Program-made: the position numbers and the translations under genes | In this document: positions 6,232 through 6,296 of the stretch, in pieces | Layout: the number at the start of each line of letters is the position of its first letter | Numbering within the stretch: the stretch's first letter is position 1 | Notes under the pieces: generated by a model | Databases searched by the model: none | Told to the model about the DNA's origin: nothing | What the model saw: only the letters and a program-made list of their open reading frames with translations | Origin: Gammaproteobacteria bacterium | Lineage (GTDB): Bacteria; Pseudomonadota; Gammaproteobacteria; UBA4575 | Direction of reading: 5' to 3' | Assembly (NCBI GenBank): GCA_027297825.1 | Contig: JAPUHH010000150.1 | Span: 1 to 6,296 of the forward strand | Length of the DNA stretch: 6,296 bases

Positions 6232-6296
6232 TATCTATGACATTAACAAACTAATGCGGTACATTATGAACCAGAACCATTCATGAGGCAGTATTA

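Noticed and set aside
6264..6296. Start of a plus-strand gene at the right edge (ATGs near 6266 and 6283)
   Set aside because: The first runs into a stop after six codons; the second has no ribosome site and only four codons are visible.
6232..6296. End of moaD upstream of moaE
   Set aside because: No frame on the minus strand ends in the Gly-Gly terminus that MoaD needs.

Overview
The window looks like a chromosomal stretch of a moderately AT-rich gammaproteobacterium. The best evidence is the large membrane-anchored FadE-type acyl-CoA dehydrogenase, a family centred on Gammaproteobacteria, together with a MoeA and a MoaE that read like E. coli-type proteins. A dispersed intergenic repeat of the 'ATTGCTTCG...CGCAATGACG' type is also present; I remember it from Legionella/Coxiella-like and many other genomes. 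I cannot name the genus from the sequence.

Layout from left to right: (1) 1-256, minus strand, the N-terminal 85 codons of a hotdog-fold (DUF4442/PaaI-like) putative acyl-CoA thioesterase, cut by the left edge and carrying a perfect 31-nt palindrome in its coding sequence. (2) 257-379, an intergenic gap with a palindromic repeat unit and a second partial copy. (3) 380-2866, minus strand, fadE, with a strong Shine-Dalgarno and a promoter whose -10 box lies exactly at the centre of an inverted repeat. (4) 2870-3369, about 500 bases without an intact gene; its part next to apbE holds a decayed C-terminal fragment of an AgmX/PglI C-terminal-domain protein, and the rest is AT-rich with one possible upstream promoter. 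(5) 3370-4377, minus strand, apbE, an exported FAD:protein FMN transferase. (6) 4378-4496, a divergent regulatory region with overlapping -10 boxes and two short inverted repeats. (7) 4497-5780, plus strand, moeA. (8) 5794-6231, minus strand, moaE, convergent with moeA and separated from it by 13 bases that lie almost entirely inside an AT-rich hairpin.

The genes form two functional blocks. On the left, fadE and the hotdog gene run in the same direction and both would act on acyl-CoA: FadE does the first step of beta-oxidation and the thioesterase-like protein could release CoA from acyl-CoA. On the right, moaE and moeA supply two steps of molybdenum cofactor synthesis: sulfur incorporation into molybdopterin and molybdate insertion. 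ApbE sits between them and flavinylates exported proteins; no substrate gene is visible here.

I see no mobile element, CRISPR array, tRNA, rRNA or evident new multi-gene system. The items most worth a second look are the pseudogene remnant behind apbE, the dyad centred on the fadE -10 box, the perfect palindrome inside the hotdog gene, and the Lys/Ala-rich tail of FadE.
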